The notes: generated from the letters alone by a model not told the origin. A stretch of 64,000 nt of DNA from Nocardioides turkmenicus (GCF_011045035.1 NZ_JAALAA010000001.1:62001-126000), one strand, 5' to 3'; counted from the first letter of the stretch, positions 17,487 to 26,581 are shown. Translations and numbers: made by a program.

Positions 17487-18344
17487 ATGCGTACCTTCGT
17501 CCGCTCCCTGACCGCGGTGCTCGCGGCGGCGGCGTTCCTCTCCCCCGCTGCCGCCGCCGCGGGCACGACCGACTCCACGCGTACGACCGCAGAGCTCGGT
17601 ACGCCGCACCCGCAGGCGCACGCGCACAACGACTACGAGCACGAGCGCCCGCTGTTCGACGCGCTCGAGCACGGCTTCACCAGCGTCGAGGCCGACGTGT
17701 GGCTGGTCGACGGCGAGCTCCTGGTGGCGCACGACGCGGTCGACCTCGACCCGGCGCGGACGCTGGAGGGTCTCTACCTCGCCCCGCTCAAGGAGCTCGT
17801 CAAGGGCAAGGGCCGCGACGTCTACCCGGGCTACGACGGCACCTTCCAGCTCTTGATCGACATCAAGAACACCGGCGAGGCGACGTACTCGGCGATCGAG
17901 AAGGAGCTCGCCGGCTACGAGGAGCTCTTCACCCGCTACGAGAACGGTGTCGTCAAGGACGGTCCCGTCGAGGCCGTGATCAGCGGCGACCGGCCGCTGG
18001 AGACGATGCGGAGCGCGACTCGACGGCTCAGCTTCTACGACGGTCGGATGGGCGACCTCCGCTCCGGGATGCCGGCGTCGCTGATGCCGCTCGTCAGCGA
18101 CAACTGGACCAAGGTGTTCACCTGGCAGGGCATCGGCCCGATGCCGGAGACCGAGCGCCGCAAGCTCCACGAGATCGTCGACCACGCCCACTCCCAGGGC
18201 TACCGGGTGCGCTTCTGGGCGACGCCGGACGCCGACGGTCCCGCGCACGAGGCGGTCTGGACCGAGCTGCTCGCCGCCGGCGTCGACCACATCAACACCG
18301 ACGACCTCGAGGACCTGGACGCCTTCCTGGCCGAGAACCGCTAG
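17487..18344 (+). CDS. Secreted glycerophosphodiester phosphodiesterase-like protein (AIM6/PI-PLC-like)
   Basis: A 285-residue protein with an Ala-rich signal peptide (FVRSLTAVLAAAAFLSPAAA) and a GDPD/PI-PLC-like TIM barrel. The N-terminal catalytic motif is HAHNDYEHERPLFDALEHG, followed by EADVWLVDGELLVAHD, which supplies the Glu-Asp metal ligands and the second His; LLIDIKNTGE is the next acidic strand. This is closest to the 'altered inheritance of mitochondria 6'-type branch rather than classical GlpQ. AAGGAGA precedes ATG 17487. It likely cleaves a phosphodiester outside the cell; the substrate is unknown. It ends one base before the convergent RCC1-repeat gene. Confidence 0.85.
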   Translation: MRTFVRSLTAVLAAAAFLSPAAAAAGTTDSTRTTAELGTPHPQAHAHNDYEHERPLFDALEHGFTSVEADVWLVDGELLVAHDAVDLDPARTLEGLYLAPLKELVKGKGRDVYPGYDGTFQLLIDIKNTGEATYSAIEKELAGYEELFTRYENGVVKDGPVEAVISGDRPLETMRSATRRLSFYDGRMGDLRSGMPASLMPLVSDNWTKVFTWQGIGPMPETERRKLHEIVDHAHSQGYRVRFWATPDADGPAHEAVWTELLAAGVDHINTDDLEDLDAFLAENR

Positions 18345-18345
18345 C

Positions 18346-19185
18346 TCACCGGCCGATCGGCGGCCATCCGGTGACGTCGCACTGACCGTGGTCGTTGCTC
18401 CCGGTGGCGACGACCGACCCGTCCGCCCGTAGTCCGAGCGTGTGCCTGGACCCGGCAGCCACCGCGACGATCTCGCGCCAGCCGGCGACATCGCACTGAC
18501 CGGCGTCGTTGCCACCGACGGCCATGGCTCGGCCGTCGGTGGTGACGGCGACGGTGTGGCGGCTCCCGGCAGCGATCGCGACGACATCCCTCCAGGCGTC
18601 GACGTCGCAGGCCCCGCCGGTGCGGTCTCCCACCGCGACGACGCGCCCCGCGCTGGTCAGGCCGACGGTGTGAAGGTAGCCGGCCTCGATCGCGGTGATG
18701 CCGGTCCACCCGTCGACGGAGCACTGTCCTCGGCGGCTGTTCCCCGCGGCGACCACGGTCCCGTCCGCTCTGAGGCCCACCGAATGCCAGTCGCCGCACG
18801 CCAGCGCGACGATCTCCCGCCAGGTGCTCACGTCGCCGGCACCTTCGGCGAGCCTTCCAGCGGCGAGCACGGTCCCGTCGGCGCGCAGGCCCAGAGTGCG
18901 GCGCCAGCCTGCGGCGACGGCGGTCACGTCCTGCCAGTCGCTCACCTCGCACTGACCCTCGTTGTTCCACCCGGTCGCCACCACTGTGCCGTCGGACCTG
19001 AGCCCGACACTGTGGGAGCGTCCGGTGTTCGGTGCCGTGTGCACGTTGCCCGCCGCCACGTCGATGACATCGGCCCAGCCTGTCGTCCGGCACTCCCCCG
19101 ACGCTCCGGCACCGGTGGCGACGACAGTGCCGTCCTGGGAGACACCGAGCGAGTGGCGCGGTCCGGCCGCGATCAGATGACCCAC
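18346..19185 (-). CDS. RCC1-like beta-propeller repeat protein
   Basis: A 279-residue protein made almost wholly of seven tandem repeats of about 38-45 residues. Each carries a variation on IVAVAAGSRHTLGLRADGSV, then VATGSNDHGQCDVTGW. Seven such units suggest a closed seven-bladed RCC1-type propeller. Repeat two has a short insertion (PNTGRSHS). There is no signal peptide or other domain. The start is GTG at 19185 with no clear ribosome-binding site, so the exact N-terminus is uncertain. RCC1 repeats mediate protein binding; no partner is evident. The repeats are also visible at DNA level and should not be mistaken for non-coding repeats. Confidence 0.85.
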   Translation of the reverse strand: MGHLIAAGPRHSLGVSQDGTVVATGAGASGECRTTGWADVIDVAAGNVHTAPNTGRSHSVGLRSDGTVVATGWNNEGQCEVSDWQDVTAVAAGWRRTLGLRADGTVLAAGRLAEGAGDVSTWREIVALACGDWHSVGLRADGTVVAAGNSRRGQCSVDGWTGITAIEAGYLHTVGLTSAGRVVAVGDRTGGACDVDAWRDVVAIAAGSRHTVAVTTDGRAMAVGGNDAGQCDVAGWREIVAVAAGSRHTLGLRADGSVVATGSNDHGQCDVTGWPPIGR

Positions 19186-19214
19186 GAGAGCAGTCTGGAA
19201 CCCACGCCGGCCGA

Positions 19215-19241
19215 TGTCACAACCTCGGGCGCTGCGTCGTC
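19215..19241 (+). promoter_or_regulatory. Putative ECF41-type autoregulatory promoter
   Basis: TGTCACA at 19215-19221, a 16-nt spacer, then CGTC at 19238-19241 (another CGTC overlaps at 19235). It lies upstream of the ECF41 sigma gene whose GTG start is at 19274, leaving room for a short leader with GAGGAGGA. The match in sequence and spacing to 15787-15813 supports one sigma factor using both. Confidence 0.65.
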
Positions 19242-19273
19242 CCAGGGTGGAAGATGTCGTCCGAGGAGGAAAC

Positions 19274-20221
19274 GTGACACCTGAGACCGAGATCGAGTTC
19301 GAGGAGCTTCGCCCGCTGCTGTTCTCGATCGCCTACCGCATCCTCGGCAGCGTGAGCGAGGCCGAGGACGCGGTGCAGGAGACCTGGCTCCGGCTGGAGG
19401 CCACTTCGACCGAGCCCGACTCGCTCAAGGCTTACCTCTCGACCGTCGTCACCCGCATCTCCCTCGACGTGCTCCGCTCCGCGCGCGTCCGACGGGAGAC
19501 GTACGTCGGGCCGTGGTTCCCCGAGCCGCTGCCGACCGACTCCCGCGTCGACGAGCACGAGGACATCTACGCCAGCCCCGAGCGCGCGACCGAGCTGGCC
19601 GACTCGGTGTCGATGGCCGCGCTCCTGCTGCTCGAGCGGCTCAGCCCGCTGGAGCGGGCGGTCTTCGTGCTGCGCGAGGTCTTCCACTTCAGTTTCGCCG
19701 ACATCGCGGCCGCCGTCGACCGTTCCGAGGCAGCCTGCCGCCAGCTCGCCTCGCGGGCGCGGCGCCACATGGACGACGGCAAGCCGCGGTTCGAGGCCGA
19801 CCGGCGCAAGCGGGTCGAGCTGGCCTCCCGGTTCTTCGACGCGCTGCGCGACGGCGACGTCGACCGGCTCCAGGCGCTGCTGGCCGCCGACGTCGAGACC
19901 CTCAACGACGGTGGCGGCGTGGCCGGTGGCGTCGGTGGCCGGTTCGGCGCCGAAAGGGCCGCCCGCTTCCTCGTCACGGCAGTGCCGCCGCTGCTCGCGA
20001 TCGGTGCCCGCCTGGAGGAGCGCGAGCTCAACGGCGAGCCCGGCGCCATCATGCGCGACGCCGACGGTGCCATCCTCGGCACCTGGACCCTGGACATCCT
20101 CGACGGTCAGATCCAGCGGATCCGCTCGGTCACCAACCCCGAGAAGCTCGGCCACCTGGGTCCGCTGGCGGACCTGAAGGACGTCCTACGCCGCCGCAAC
20201 CGTCGCCGCCGCGAGAAGTGA
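19274..20221 (+). CDS. sigJ: ECF41-family RNA polymerase sigma factor (SigJ-like) with SnoaL-like regulatory domain
   Basis: A 315-residue sigma factor. Region 2 spans roughly residues 8-75 (FSIAYRILGSVSEAEDAVQE), region 4 roughly 110-165 (LSPLERAVFVLREVFHFSFA), followed by a SnoaL/NTF2-like C-terminal domain. All three recalled ECF41 hallmarks can be seen: WFPEPL (residues 81-86, consensus WLPEPL) in the linker, DGGGV (212-216) and NPEKL (288-292) in the C-terminal domain. In this group the fused domain replaces an anti-sigma factor. GTG 19274 is chosen because of GAGGAGGA just upstream. A long Arg-rich tail ends the protein. Candidate targets are its own gene and the oxidoreductase-DoxX pair at 15.8 kb. 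Confidence 0.92.
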   Translation: MTPETEIEFEELRPLLFSIAYRILGSVSEAEDAVQETWLRLEATSTEPDSLKAYLSTVVTRISLDVLRSARVRRETYVGPWFPEPLPTDSRVDEHEDIYASPERATELADSVSMAALLLLERLSPLERAVFVLREVFHFSFADIAAAVDRSEAACRQLASRARRHMDDGKPRFEADRRKRVELASRFFDALRDGDVDRLQALLAADVETLNDGGGVAGGVGGRFGAERAARFLVTAVPPLLAIGARLEERELNGEPGAIMRDADGAILGTWTLDILDGQIQRIRSVTNPEKLGHLGPLADLKDVLRRRNRRRREK

Positions 20222-20223
20222 CG

Positions 20224-20352
20224 CCGCTGGTCGAGCCGCCGGAGCCGCTAGGCGGAGGCGTGTCGAGACCAACACAGTCCCCTCGGCGCTCTATGGGGCC
20301 GTGTTGGTCTCGACACGCTCGGCCGCAGACGGCCTCGCGGCTCGACCAGCGG
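20224..20352. repeat. Long imperfect palindromic repeat (REP/MITE-like), probable bidirectional terminator
   Basis: CCGCTGGTCGAGCCGC at 20224-20239 is the exact reverse complement of 20337-20352. Nested inside, 20258-20275 (GCGTGTCGAGACCAACAC) is the exact reverse complement of 20301-20318. The two stem segments are joined by partly paired CG-rich sequence around a ~25-nt loop. The element fills the gap between the convergent sigma-factor and MFS genes. It resembles the dispersed palindromic elements of Nocardioides-type genomes; dispersal cannot be tested within this window. Confidence 0.8.
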
Positions 20353-20360
20353 AAACACCC

Positions 20361-21701
20361 TCAGGCGACGGCGCCCTGCGGGGCTCGGGAGGTCCGCAGA
20401 CCGAGGTCGGCGGTGCGTACGTCCTTGGTCTCGCGTGCGGTCAGGGCGGCGACCGAGGCGACGAGGCAGACGACGGCGGTGTAGCCGGCGGTGACGACCC
20501 AGCCGCCCTCCTTCACGCCACCCAGAGCGGTGACGATCGACGGCGTGAACCCGGCCAGCATGAAGCCGATCTGGGTGCCGATCGCGACGCCGGAGAAGCG
20601 CACCGGGGTCGAGAACATCTCGCCGTAGAACGACGGCCAGGTGGCGTTGGCGGCGGCGTAGCCGAAGGAGAAGGTGACGATCGCGAGCGCGAAGACGAGC
20701 AGCTCGCTGCCCTGGCTCATCGAGAGCAGGTAGAACGGCATCATCACCGCGCTGGCCACGGCGCCGTAGACGAAGACCGGCTTGCGCCCGACCCGGTCCG
20801 CGAGGCGGCCGAACATCGGCTGGGTGAACAGCGCGACGAAGTTGGCCGCGACGACCAGCCACAGCGTGATCGAGTCGACCATGCCGACCGCGACTCCGTA
20901 GGCGATCGCCAGGTTGCCGAAGACCGTGGAGACGGCGGCGATGAAGGCACAGCAGATGACTCGCAGCACGTCGGCCCAGTGGTCGCGCAGCAGCACCGCG
21001 AGCGGCAGCTTGGCGACCTCGTTGTTGGCCTTGGCCTCCTCGAACTCCGGCGTCTCGTTGAGCCGGCTGCGGATGAAGAACGCCACCACGACCACGACCG
21101 CCGAGAGCCAGAACGGGATGCGCCAGCCGATGCCGTACTTGATCTCGTCCGGCAGCGCGACGACCGGGATGAAGACCAGCGCAGCCAGGATCTGGCCGCC
21201 CTGGGTGCCGGTCAGCGTCCACGAGGTGTAGAAGGAGCGCTTGTCGTCGGGCGCGTGCTCGAGCGTGAGCGAGCTCGCGCCGGCCTGCTCGCCGGCGGCC
21301 GACAGCCCCTGCAGCAGGCGGCAGAACACCAGCAGCGCCGGCGCGATCCACCCTGCCTGGTCGTACGACGGCAGGCAGCCGATCAGGAACGTGCCGCCAC
21401 CCATCAACAGGAGGGTGAACAGCAGGACCTTCCGGCGGCCGATCCGGTCGCCGAAGTGACCGACGAAGATCGCGCCGACGGGACGGGCGACGTACGCGAA
21501 GGCGAAGGTCGCGAACGACATCACCAGCGCGGCGTCGCCGGTGCTGGGGAAGAAGACGTGCGGAAAGATCAGGGCCGCGGCAGAGCCGAAGACGAAAAAG
21601 TCGTAGTACTCGACGGCACTGCCCATGAAGCTGGCCAGCGCTGCCCGGACCGGGGTCTTGCCTTCTTGGTTCTCTCCGCTGTCGGTGACAGGTCCCGCCA
21701 T
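20361..21701 (-). CDS. MFS metabolite:H+ symporter (MHS family), probable shikimate/quinate transporter
   Basis: A 446-residue permease with 12 predicted helices. It starts at ATG 21701 (MAGPVTDSGENQEGKTPVRA) with AGGAGGA upstream. The MHS hallmarks are FMGSAVEYYDFFVFGSAAAL in helix 1, GHFGDRIGRRKVLL in the loop between helices 2 and 3, and LQGLSAAGEQAGASSL. Members such as ShiA and C. glutamicum QsuA carry shikimate or quinate with protons. It lies 71 nt downstream of the shikimate dehydrogenase gene on the same strand, and the divergent dehydroshikimate dehydratase shares the same type of operator, which supports the substrate assignment. Confidence 0.87.
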   Translation of the reverse strand: MAGPVTDSGENQEGKTPVRAALASFMGSAVEYYDFFVFGSAAALIFPHVFFPSTGDAALVMSFATFAFAYVARPVGAIFVGHFGDRIGRRKVLLFTLLLMGGGTFLIGCLPSYDQAGWIAPALLVFCRLLQGLSAAGEQAGASSLTLEHAPDDKRSFYTSWTLTGTQGGQILAALVFIPVVALPDEIKYGIGWRIPFWLSAVVVVVAFFIRSRLNETPEFEEAKANNEVAKLPLAVLLRDHWADVLRVICCAFIAAVSTVFGNLAIAYGVAVGMVDSITLWLVVAANFVALFTQPMFGRLADRVGRKPVFVYGAVASAVMMPFYLLSMSQGSELLVFALAIVTFSFGYAAANATWPSFYGEMFSTPVRFSGVAIGTQIGFMLAGFTPSIVTALGGVKEGGWVVTAGYTAVVCLVASVAALTARETKDVRTADLGLRTSRAPQGAVA

Positions 21702-21772
21702 CGGGTCCTCCTCGGGGTTCGTCCCGCGGTCCTGACCGCGGGTTGTGGGGGGTGGTGGATGAGATTTCAGGG

Positions 21773-22633
21773 TCAGCCGGCCGCGGCCAGCTCGCGCAGG
21801 TGGGCGAGCATCCGCTCGGCATCGGGGTCGATGCCGGTGATCAGCCGGAAGGCGTCGACGGCCTGGTAGACCGCCATGTGGCCTCCGTGGAGCGTCCGGC
21901 AGCCGGCCTCGCGCGCGGCCTGCAGCAGCGCGGTGTCCAGAGGCCGGTAGACGATGTCCGCCACCCACAGATCGGGGCGGAGGAGGTTGGTGTCGAGGGG
22001 CGTGCCGGGGTGGTCGGCCATGCCCATCGGGGTGCAGTTGACCAGTCCGTCGGCCTCGGGCACGAGCGTGGCCAGCTCGTCGACGTGGCTCGCCTCGACG
22101 GCGCTGTCCGGGTGGTGACGCCGGATCTCCTCGACCCGTGCCTGGGCACGGTCGAGGTCCATGTCGGCGATGACCAACCGGCCGACGCCCTGGCTCACGA
22201 GCGCGTGCGCAACGGCCGAGCCCGCGCCACCCGCGCCGATCTGCACCACCGTGCCGAGCGGGGCGTCCGGCATCCCGGTACGCAGCGCGTGGCCGAACCC
22301 GGTCGTGTCGGTGTTGTAGCCGACAGCTCCCTCGTCGGTGAAGACCACGGTGTTGACCGCGCCGAGCCGGGCCGCGGTCTCGTCGAGCCGGTCGAGGTGC
22401 TCGATCACGAGCTCCTTGCACGGATGGGTGATGTTGAGCGCGTCGAAGCCGAGGCGCCGGGCATCCCTCATCAGGCCTCCCACGCCTTCGGCCGGGACAC
22501 CCAGATCGTTGACGTCGAGCGTCTTGTAGACGTACGACAACCCGTGCTCGAGGCCCTCGCGCATGTGCAGCGCCGGACTCAGCGAGGGTCCGACACCCGC
22601 ACCGATCAGGCCGACGAGAAACGAAGACTTCAT
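21773..22633 (-). CDS. aroE: Shikimate/quinate dehydrogenase (AroE family, catabolic type)
   Basis: A 286-residue AroE-fold protein. The N-terminal substrate domain shows GPSLSPALHMREG, LNITHPCKELVIEHLD with the catalytic Lys, and GYNTDTTGFG; the nucleotide-binding motif is IGAGGAGSAVAHAL. The HPCK motif, rather than the PHK of biosynthetic AroE, and the position beside an MHS transporter and a dehydroshikimate dehydratase suggest a catabolic enzyme that oxidises shikimate or quinate, like QsuD of Corynebacterium. No dehydroquinate dehydratase gene is present in the cluster, so shikimate to dehydroshikimate is the more direct role. An ATGTAC-N6-GTACGT operator lies 15 nt upstream of the start. 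Confidence 0.88.
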   Translation of the reverse strand: MKSSFLVGLIGAGVGPSLSPALHMREGLEHGLSYVYKTLDVNDLGVPAEGVGGLMRDARRLGFDALNITHPCKELVIEHLDRLDETAARLGAVNTVVFTDEGAVGYNTDTTGFGHALRTGMPDAPLGTVVQIGAGGAGSAVAHALVSQGVGRLVIADMDLDRAQARVEEIRRHHPDSAVEASHVDELATLVPEADGLVNCTPMGMADHPGTPLDTNLLRPDLWVADIVYRPLDTALLQAAREAGCRTLHGGHMAVYQAVDAFRLITGIDPDAERMLAHLRELAAAG

Positions 22634-22647
22634 CTGGGCGATCCTTA

Positions 22648-22665
22648 ATGTACGAACTAGTACGT
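22648..22665. promoter_or_regulatory. TetR-type operator upstream of the shikimate dehydrogenase operon
   Basis: ATGTAC-GAACTA-GTACGT: two 6-bp arms matching at 5 of 6 positions around a 6-bp centre. The same architecture, with perfect arms, recurs at 23435-23452 upstream of the dehydroshikimate dehydratase gene. It lies between the start at 22633 and the TetR gene that ends at 22766. Confidence 0.75.
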
Positions 22666-22730
22666 TACGAGAGTGAAGGGCATCACATCGTGCCCGGACT
22701 CGTCAACCCCCAGACGGCAAAGAGCCCGTC

Positions 22731-22753
22731 CCCGCGGTGCAGGAACGGGCTCT
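22731..22753 (-). terminator. Rho-independent-like terminator of the TetR gene
   Basis: AGAGCCCGT at 22731-22739 pairs perfectly with ACGGGCTCT at 22745-22753 around a short loop. On the minus strand the stem is followed by TTTGCC, a weak T-run, 13 nt after the TetR stop. Confidence 0.7.
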
Positions 22754-22765
22754 ATCGGCCGGGGA

Positions 22766-23389
22766 TCAGTGGGCGGTGAGCCAGCCGACGACGATGTCGC
22801 CGAGGATGCGGCGGTGGCGCTCGCGTACGTCGGGGGCGAGCATGTCGCGGCCGAAGAGGTAGCCGAAGGTGGCGCTGTTGGCGACCTGGAAGACGCAGTA
22901 GGCGCTGATCATCATGTGCACGTCGACGGCATCGACATCGGACCGCAGCTCGCCGGAGGCGCGACCCCGGGCGAGGACCTCGTCGAGGACGGTGGCCGCC
23001 GGAGCGCCGAGCTCGCGCAGCGACTCGACCTTCTCCAGGTGCCGGCCGCGGTGGATGTTCTCGACGGAGACGAGGCGGATGAAGTCGGGGTGGTCGACGT
23101 GGTGGTCGAAGGTGAGCTCGGCGATTCGCCGGACCGCGTCGACCGGCTCGAGGTCACCGGCGTGCAGGCTCTGCTCGAGATCGCGGATGCGGCGATAGGC
23201 AGCCTCGAGCACGGCCAGGAACAGCCCCTCCTTGCCGCCGAAGTAGTAGTAGATCATCCGCTTCGTGGTGCGGGTGCGCTCGGCGATCTCGTCGACCCGG
23301 GCGCCCGAATAGCCCTGCTCCGAGAACACCTCGGTCGCGACCTCGAGGAGCTCGGACCGGGTGCGTTCGGCATCACGCGACTGAACCAT
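22766..23389 (-). CDS. TetR-family regulator of the shikimate catabolic genes
   Basis: A 207-residue regulator. The helix-turn-helix region is GYSGARVDEIAERTRTTKRM followed by IYYYFGGKEGLF, near residues 27-55. The C-terminal domain (FDHHVDHPDFIRLVSVENI) is of the TetR_C class found in aromatic and quinate regulators. It lies between the shikimate dehydrogenase/transporter operon (same strand, downstream) and the divergent qsuB gene. Two near-identical operators flank it, one before each target, so it probably represses both until a hydroaromatic ligand binds. C. glutamicum uses a LysR/IclR-type regulator for its qsu genes, so this control differs. The ligand is inference. Confidence 0.88.
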   Translation of the reverse strand: MVQSRDAERTRSELLEVATEVFSEQGYSGARVDEIAERTRTTKRMIYYYFGGKEGLFLAVLEAAYRRIRDLEQSLHAGDLEPVDAVRRIAELTFDHHVDHPDFIRLVSVENIHRGRHLEKVESLRELGAPAATVLDEVLARGRASGELRSDVDAVDVHMMISAYCVFQVANSATFGYLFGRDMLAPDVRERHRRILGDIVVGWLTAH

Positions 23390-23434
23390 GCCCCGAGCCT
23401 AGAGCACGACCCTCTTCCCAAGGCATGGCAATGT

Positions 23435-23452
23435 ATGTACCGTTTCGTACAT
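23435..23452. promoter_or_regulatory. TetR-type operator upstream of qsuB
   Basis: ATGTAC-CGTTTC-GTACAT, a perfect 6-6-6 inverted repeat, sits 20 bp before the qsuB start and between qsuB and the divergent TetR gene. It matches the operator at 22648-22665. Confidence 0.8.
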
Positions 23453-23471
23453 TAGCCACGAACGGAGAACC

Positions 23472-25247
23472 ATGCGCACCTCGATCGCCACCGTCTGCCT
23501 CAGCGGCGGCCTCGTCCAGAAGATGTACGCCGCCGCCGAAGCCGGCTTCGACGCGATCGAGATCTTCGAGCCCGACCTCATCGCCGCGCCCCAGTCCCCC
23601 GAGGAGATCCGGGCGCTGGCGTCTCGGCTCGGGCTCACCCTCGACCTCTACCAGCCCTTCCGCGACGCCGAGGGCGTCGACGAGGCGGCCTTCGGCGACG
23701 TACTGCACCGGGCCGAGGCGAAGTTCCGGCTGATGCAGCGGCTCGGGATGGACCTGATGCTGGTCTGCAGCAACGTCGGCACCGCAACGGTCGACGACGA
23801 CGAGGTGTCCGCGGGGCAGCTGCGGCGGCTGAGCGATCTGGCGGCGACGTACGGGATCCGGCTGGCGTACGAGGCGCTGGCGTGGGGACGTTTCGTCGAC
23901 GACTACCGGCGCTCGTGGCGCATCGTCGAGCTGGCCGACCACCCGAATGTCGGGATCTGCCTGGACAGCTTCCACATCCTCTCCCGCGGCCACGACCCCA
24001 AGCAGATCGAGGACATCCCGGCCGAGAAGATCTTCTTCCTGCAGCTCGCCGACGCGCCCGCGCTCAGCATGGACGTGCTCTCCTGGAGCCGCCACCACCG
24101 GCTCTTCCCCGGTGAGGGCAGCTTCGACCTGCCCGCCTTCCTCGGCCACGTGCTCCGCGCCGGCTACGACGGCCCGCTCTCGCTGGAGGTCTTCAACGAC
24201 ACCTTCCGGCAGACCGACCCGGTCCGCACCGCCCGCCAGGCCCAGCGCTCGCTGCGCTGGCTCGCCGACCGCACCGCCGAGCTGCTCGGCGAGGAGGCCG
24301 GCCCGCTCCCCCGCCTGCCCGAGGTGACCGCACCGGAGGCGTTCGACTTCGTGGAGATCAAGGCGGCGGACACGTCGGGGGTGGAGGTGCTGCTCGAGCA
24401 GCTCGGCTTCGACTTCGGCGGCCGCCACCGCAGCAAGCAGGTGCGGCTGTGGACGTGGGGCTCGGCCCGCGTCGTGTGCAACGACGTGCCCAGCGCCTCC
24501 CCCGAGCCGCACATCGCGGCCGTCGGGTTCGACGTCGCCGACTCGGACCCGGCCGCCGAGCGAGCCGCACGGCTGATGGCGCCACCGGTCCACCGGCGGA
24601 CGTACGCGGGTGAGCAGGCGCTGCGCGCCTTCACCTCCCCGGACGGCACCGAGGTGTTCCTCTCCCACGCCGAGGACTGGATCGGCGAGTTCGACGGCGG
24701 AGTGTCTCGCCCCGACGGGAACGCCGCGCGGATCGACCACGTCAACCTGGTCCAACCGTGGCACAGCTTCGACGAGGCGGTCCTCTTCTACACCAGCGTG
24801 CTGTCGCTGACCCCGCAGCCGACCCAGGAGGTCGCCGGACCCGCCGGCCTCGTCCGCAGCCAGGTGATGAGCTCACCGGCCGGCGGCGTACGTCTTCCGC
24901 TCAACCTGCTCCCGAACGGGCAGCAGGGTCAGGCACAGCACTTCGCGCTCGCCTGCCGCGACATCATCGAGGTCGTCGCCGCTGCCCGGGAGCGCGGGCT
25001 GCGGCCGCTGAAGGTGCCGGGCAACTACTACGACGACCTCGTCGCCCGCTTCGGTCTCGCCGACGACCTCGTCGCCACCCTGCGCGACCTCGACCTGCTC
25101 TACGACCGCGACGCCGACGGTGAGTACCTGCACTGCTACACAGAGACCGTCGGCGAGGTCTTCTTCGAGCTCGTCGAGCGGCGCGATCGCTACGACGGCT
25201 ACGGCGCCGGAAACGCGCCGGTCCGCCTGGTCAGCCAGGCCGGCTGA
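23472..25247 (+). CDS. qsuB: 3-Dehydroshikimate dehydratase with HPPD-like C-terminal domain (QsuB/QuiC type)
   Basis: Converts 3-dehydroshikimate to protocatechuate, feeding the beta-ketoadipate pathway. The 591 residues comprise an N-terminal sugar-isomerase-like TIM barrel (about 1-275) and a C-terminal vicinal-oxygen-chelate domain like 4-hydroxyphenylpyruvate dioxygenase (about 285-580). The metal ligands expected for this family fall at Glu134 (AYEALAWG), Asp165 (CLDSFHI), Gln191 (FLQLADA) and Glu239 (LEVFND), which are the same residue numbers I recall for the Pseudomonas QuiC1 enzyme. The C-terminal domain keeps FFELVERRDRYDGYG. ACGGAGAA precedes ATG 23472. Controlled with the shikimate dehydrogenase/transporter operon through shared TetR operators. 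Confidence 0.93.
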   Translation: MRTSIATVCLSGGLVQKMYAAAEAGFDAIEIFEPDLIAAPQSPEEIRALASRLGLTLDLYQPFRDAEGVDEAAFGDVLHRAEAKFRLMQRLGMDLMLVCSNVGTATVDDDEVSAGQLRRLSDLAATYGIRLAYEALAWGRFVDDYRRSWRIVELADHPNVGICLDSFHILSRGHDPKQIEDIPAEKIFFLQLADAPALSMDVLSWSRHHRLFPGEGSFDLPAFLGHVLRAGYDGPLSLEVFNDTFRQTDPVRTARQAQRSLRWLADRTAELLGEEAGPLPRLPEVTAPEAFDFVEIKAADTSGVEVLLEQLGFDFGGRHRSKQVRLWTWGSARVVCNDVPSASPEPHIAAVGFDVADSDPAAERAARLMAPPVHRRTYAGEQALRAFTSPDGTEVFLSHAEDWIGEFDGGVSRPDGNAARIDHVNLVQPWHSFDEAVLFYTSVLSLTPQPTQEVAGPAGLVRSQVMSSPAGGVRLPLNLLPNGQQGQAQHFALACRDIIEVVAAARERGLRPLKVPGNYYDDLVARFGLADDLVATLRDLDLLYDRDADGEYLHCYTETVGEVFFELVERRDRYDGYGAGNAPVRLVSQAG

Positions 25248-25251
25248 CCCC

Positions 25252-25315
25252 CGCCGAAACCGTAGAAGTGGGCGACGAAACCACAGTTTCGTCGCCCACA
25301 ACTACAGATTCGGCG
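25252..25315. terminator. Strong bidirectional terminator between qsuB and hpd
   Basis: A perfect 14-bp stem, 25268-25281 (GTGGGCGACGAAAC) with 25286-25299, closes a 4-nt CACA loop. It is extended by outer paired segments CGCCGAA (25252-25258) with TTCGGCG (25309-25315) and GTAG with CTAC. It exactly fills the gap between two convergent genes. Confidence 0.85.
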
Positions 25316-25316
25316 A

Positions 25317-26531
<1,215 letters not shown>

Positions 26532-26559
26532 TCAAGTGGGCCGAATCACACCAAACAAG

Positions 26560-26581
26560 TTGACCACCGAGCACTGGTCAA
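26560..26581. promoter_or_regulatory. Inverted repeat, probable Lrp/AsnC operator between hpd and lrp
   Basis: TTGACCA at 26560-26566 and TGGTCAA at 26575-26581 are perfect reverse complements separated by 8 bp. The site is midway between divergent hpd (start 26522) and the Lrp gene (start 26642). TTGACC could also serve as a -35 element for the Lrp gene. Confidence 0.65.

Noticed and set aside
18346..19185. DNA-level tandem repeats suggestive of a non-coding array
   Set aside because: The repeats coincide exactly with RCC1-like protein repeats and are not spaced like CRISPR.
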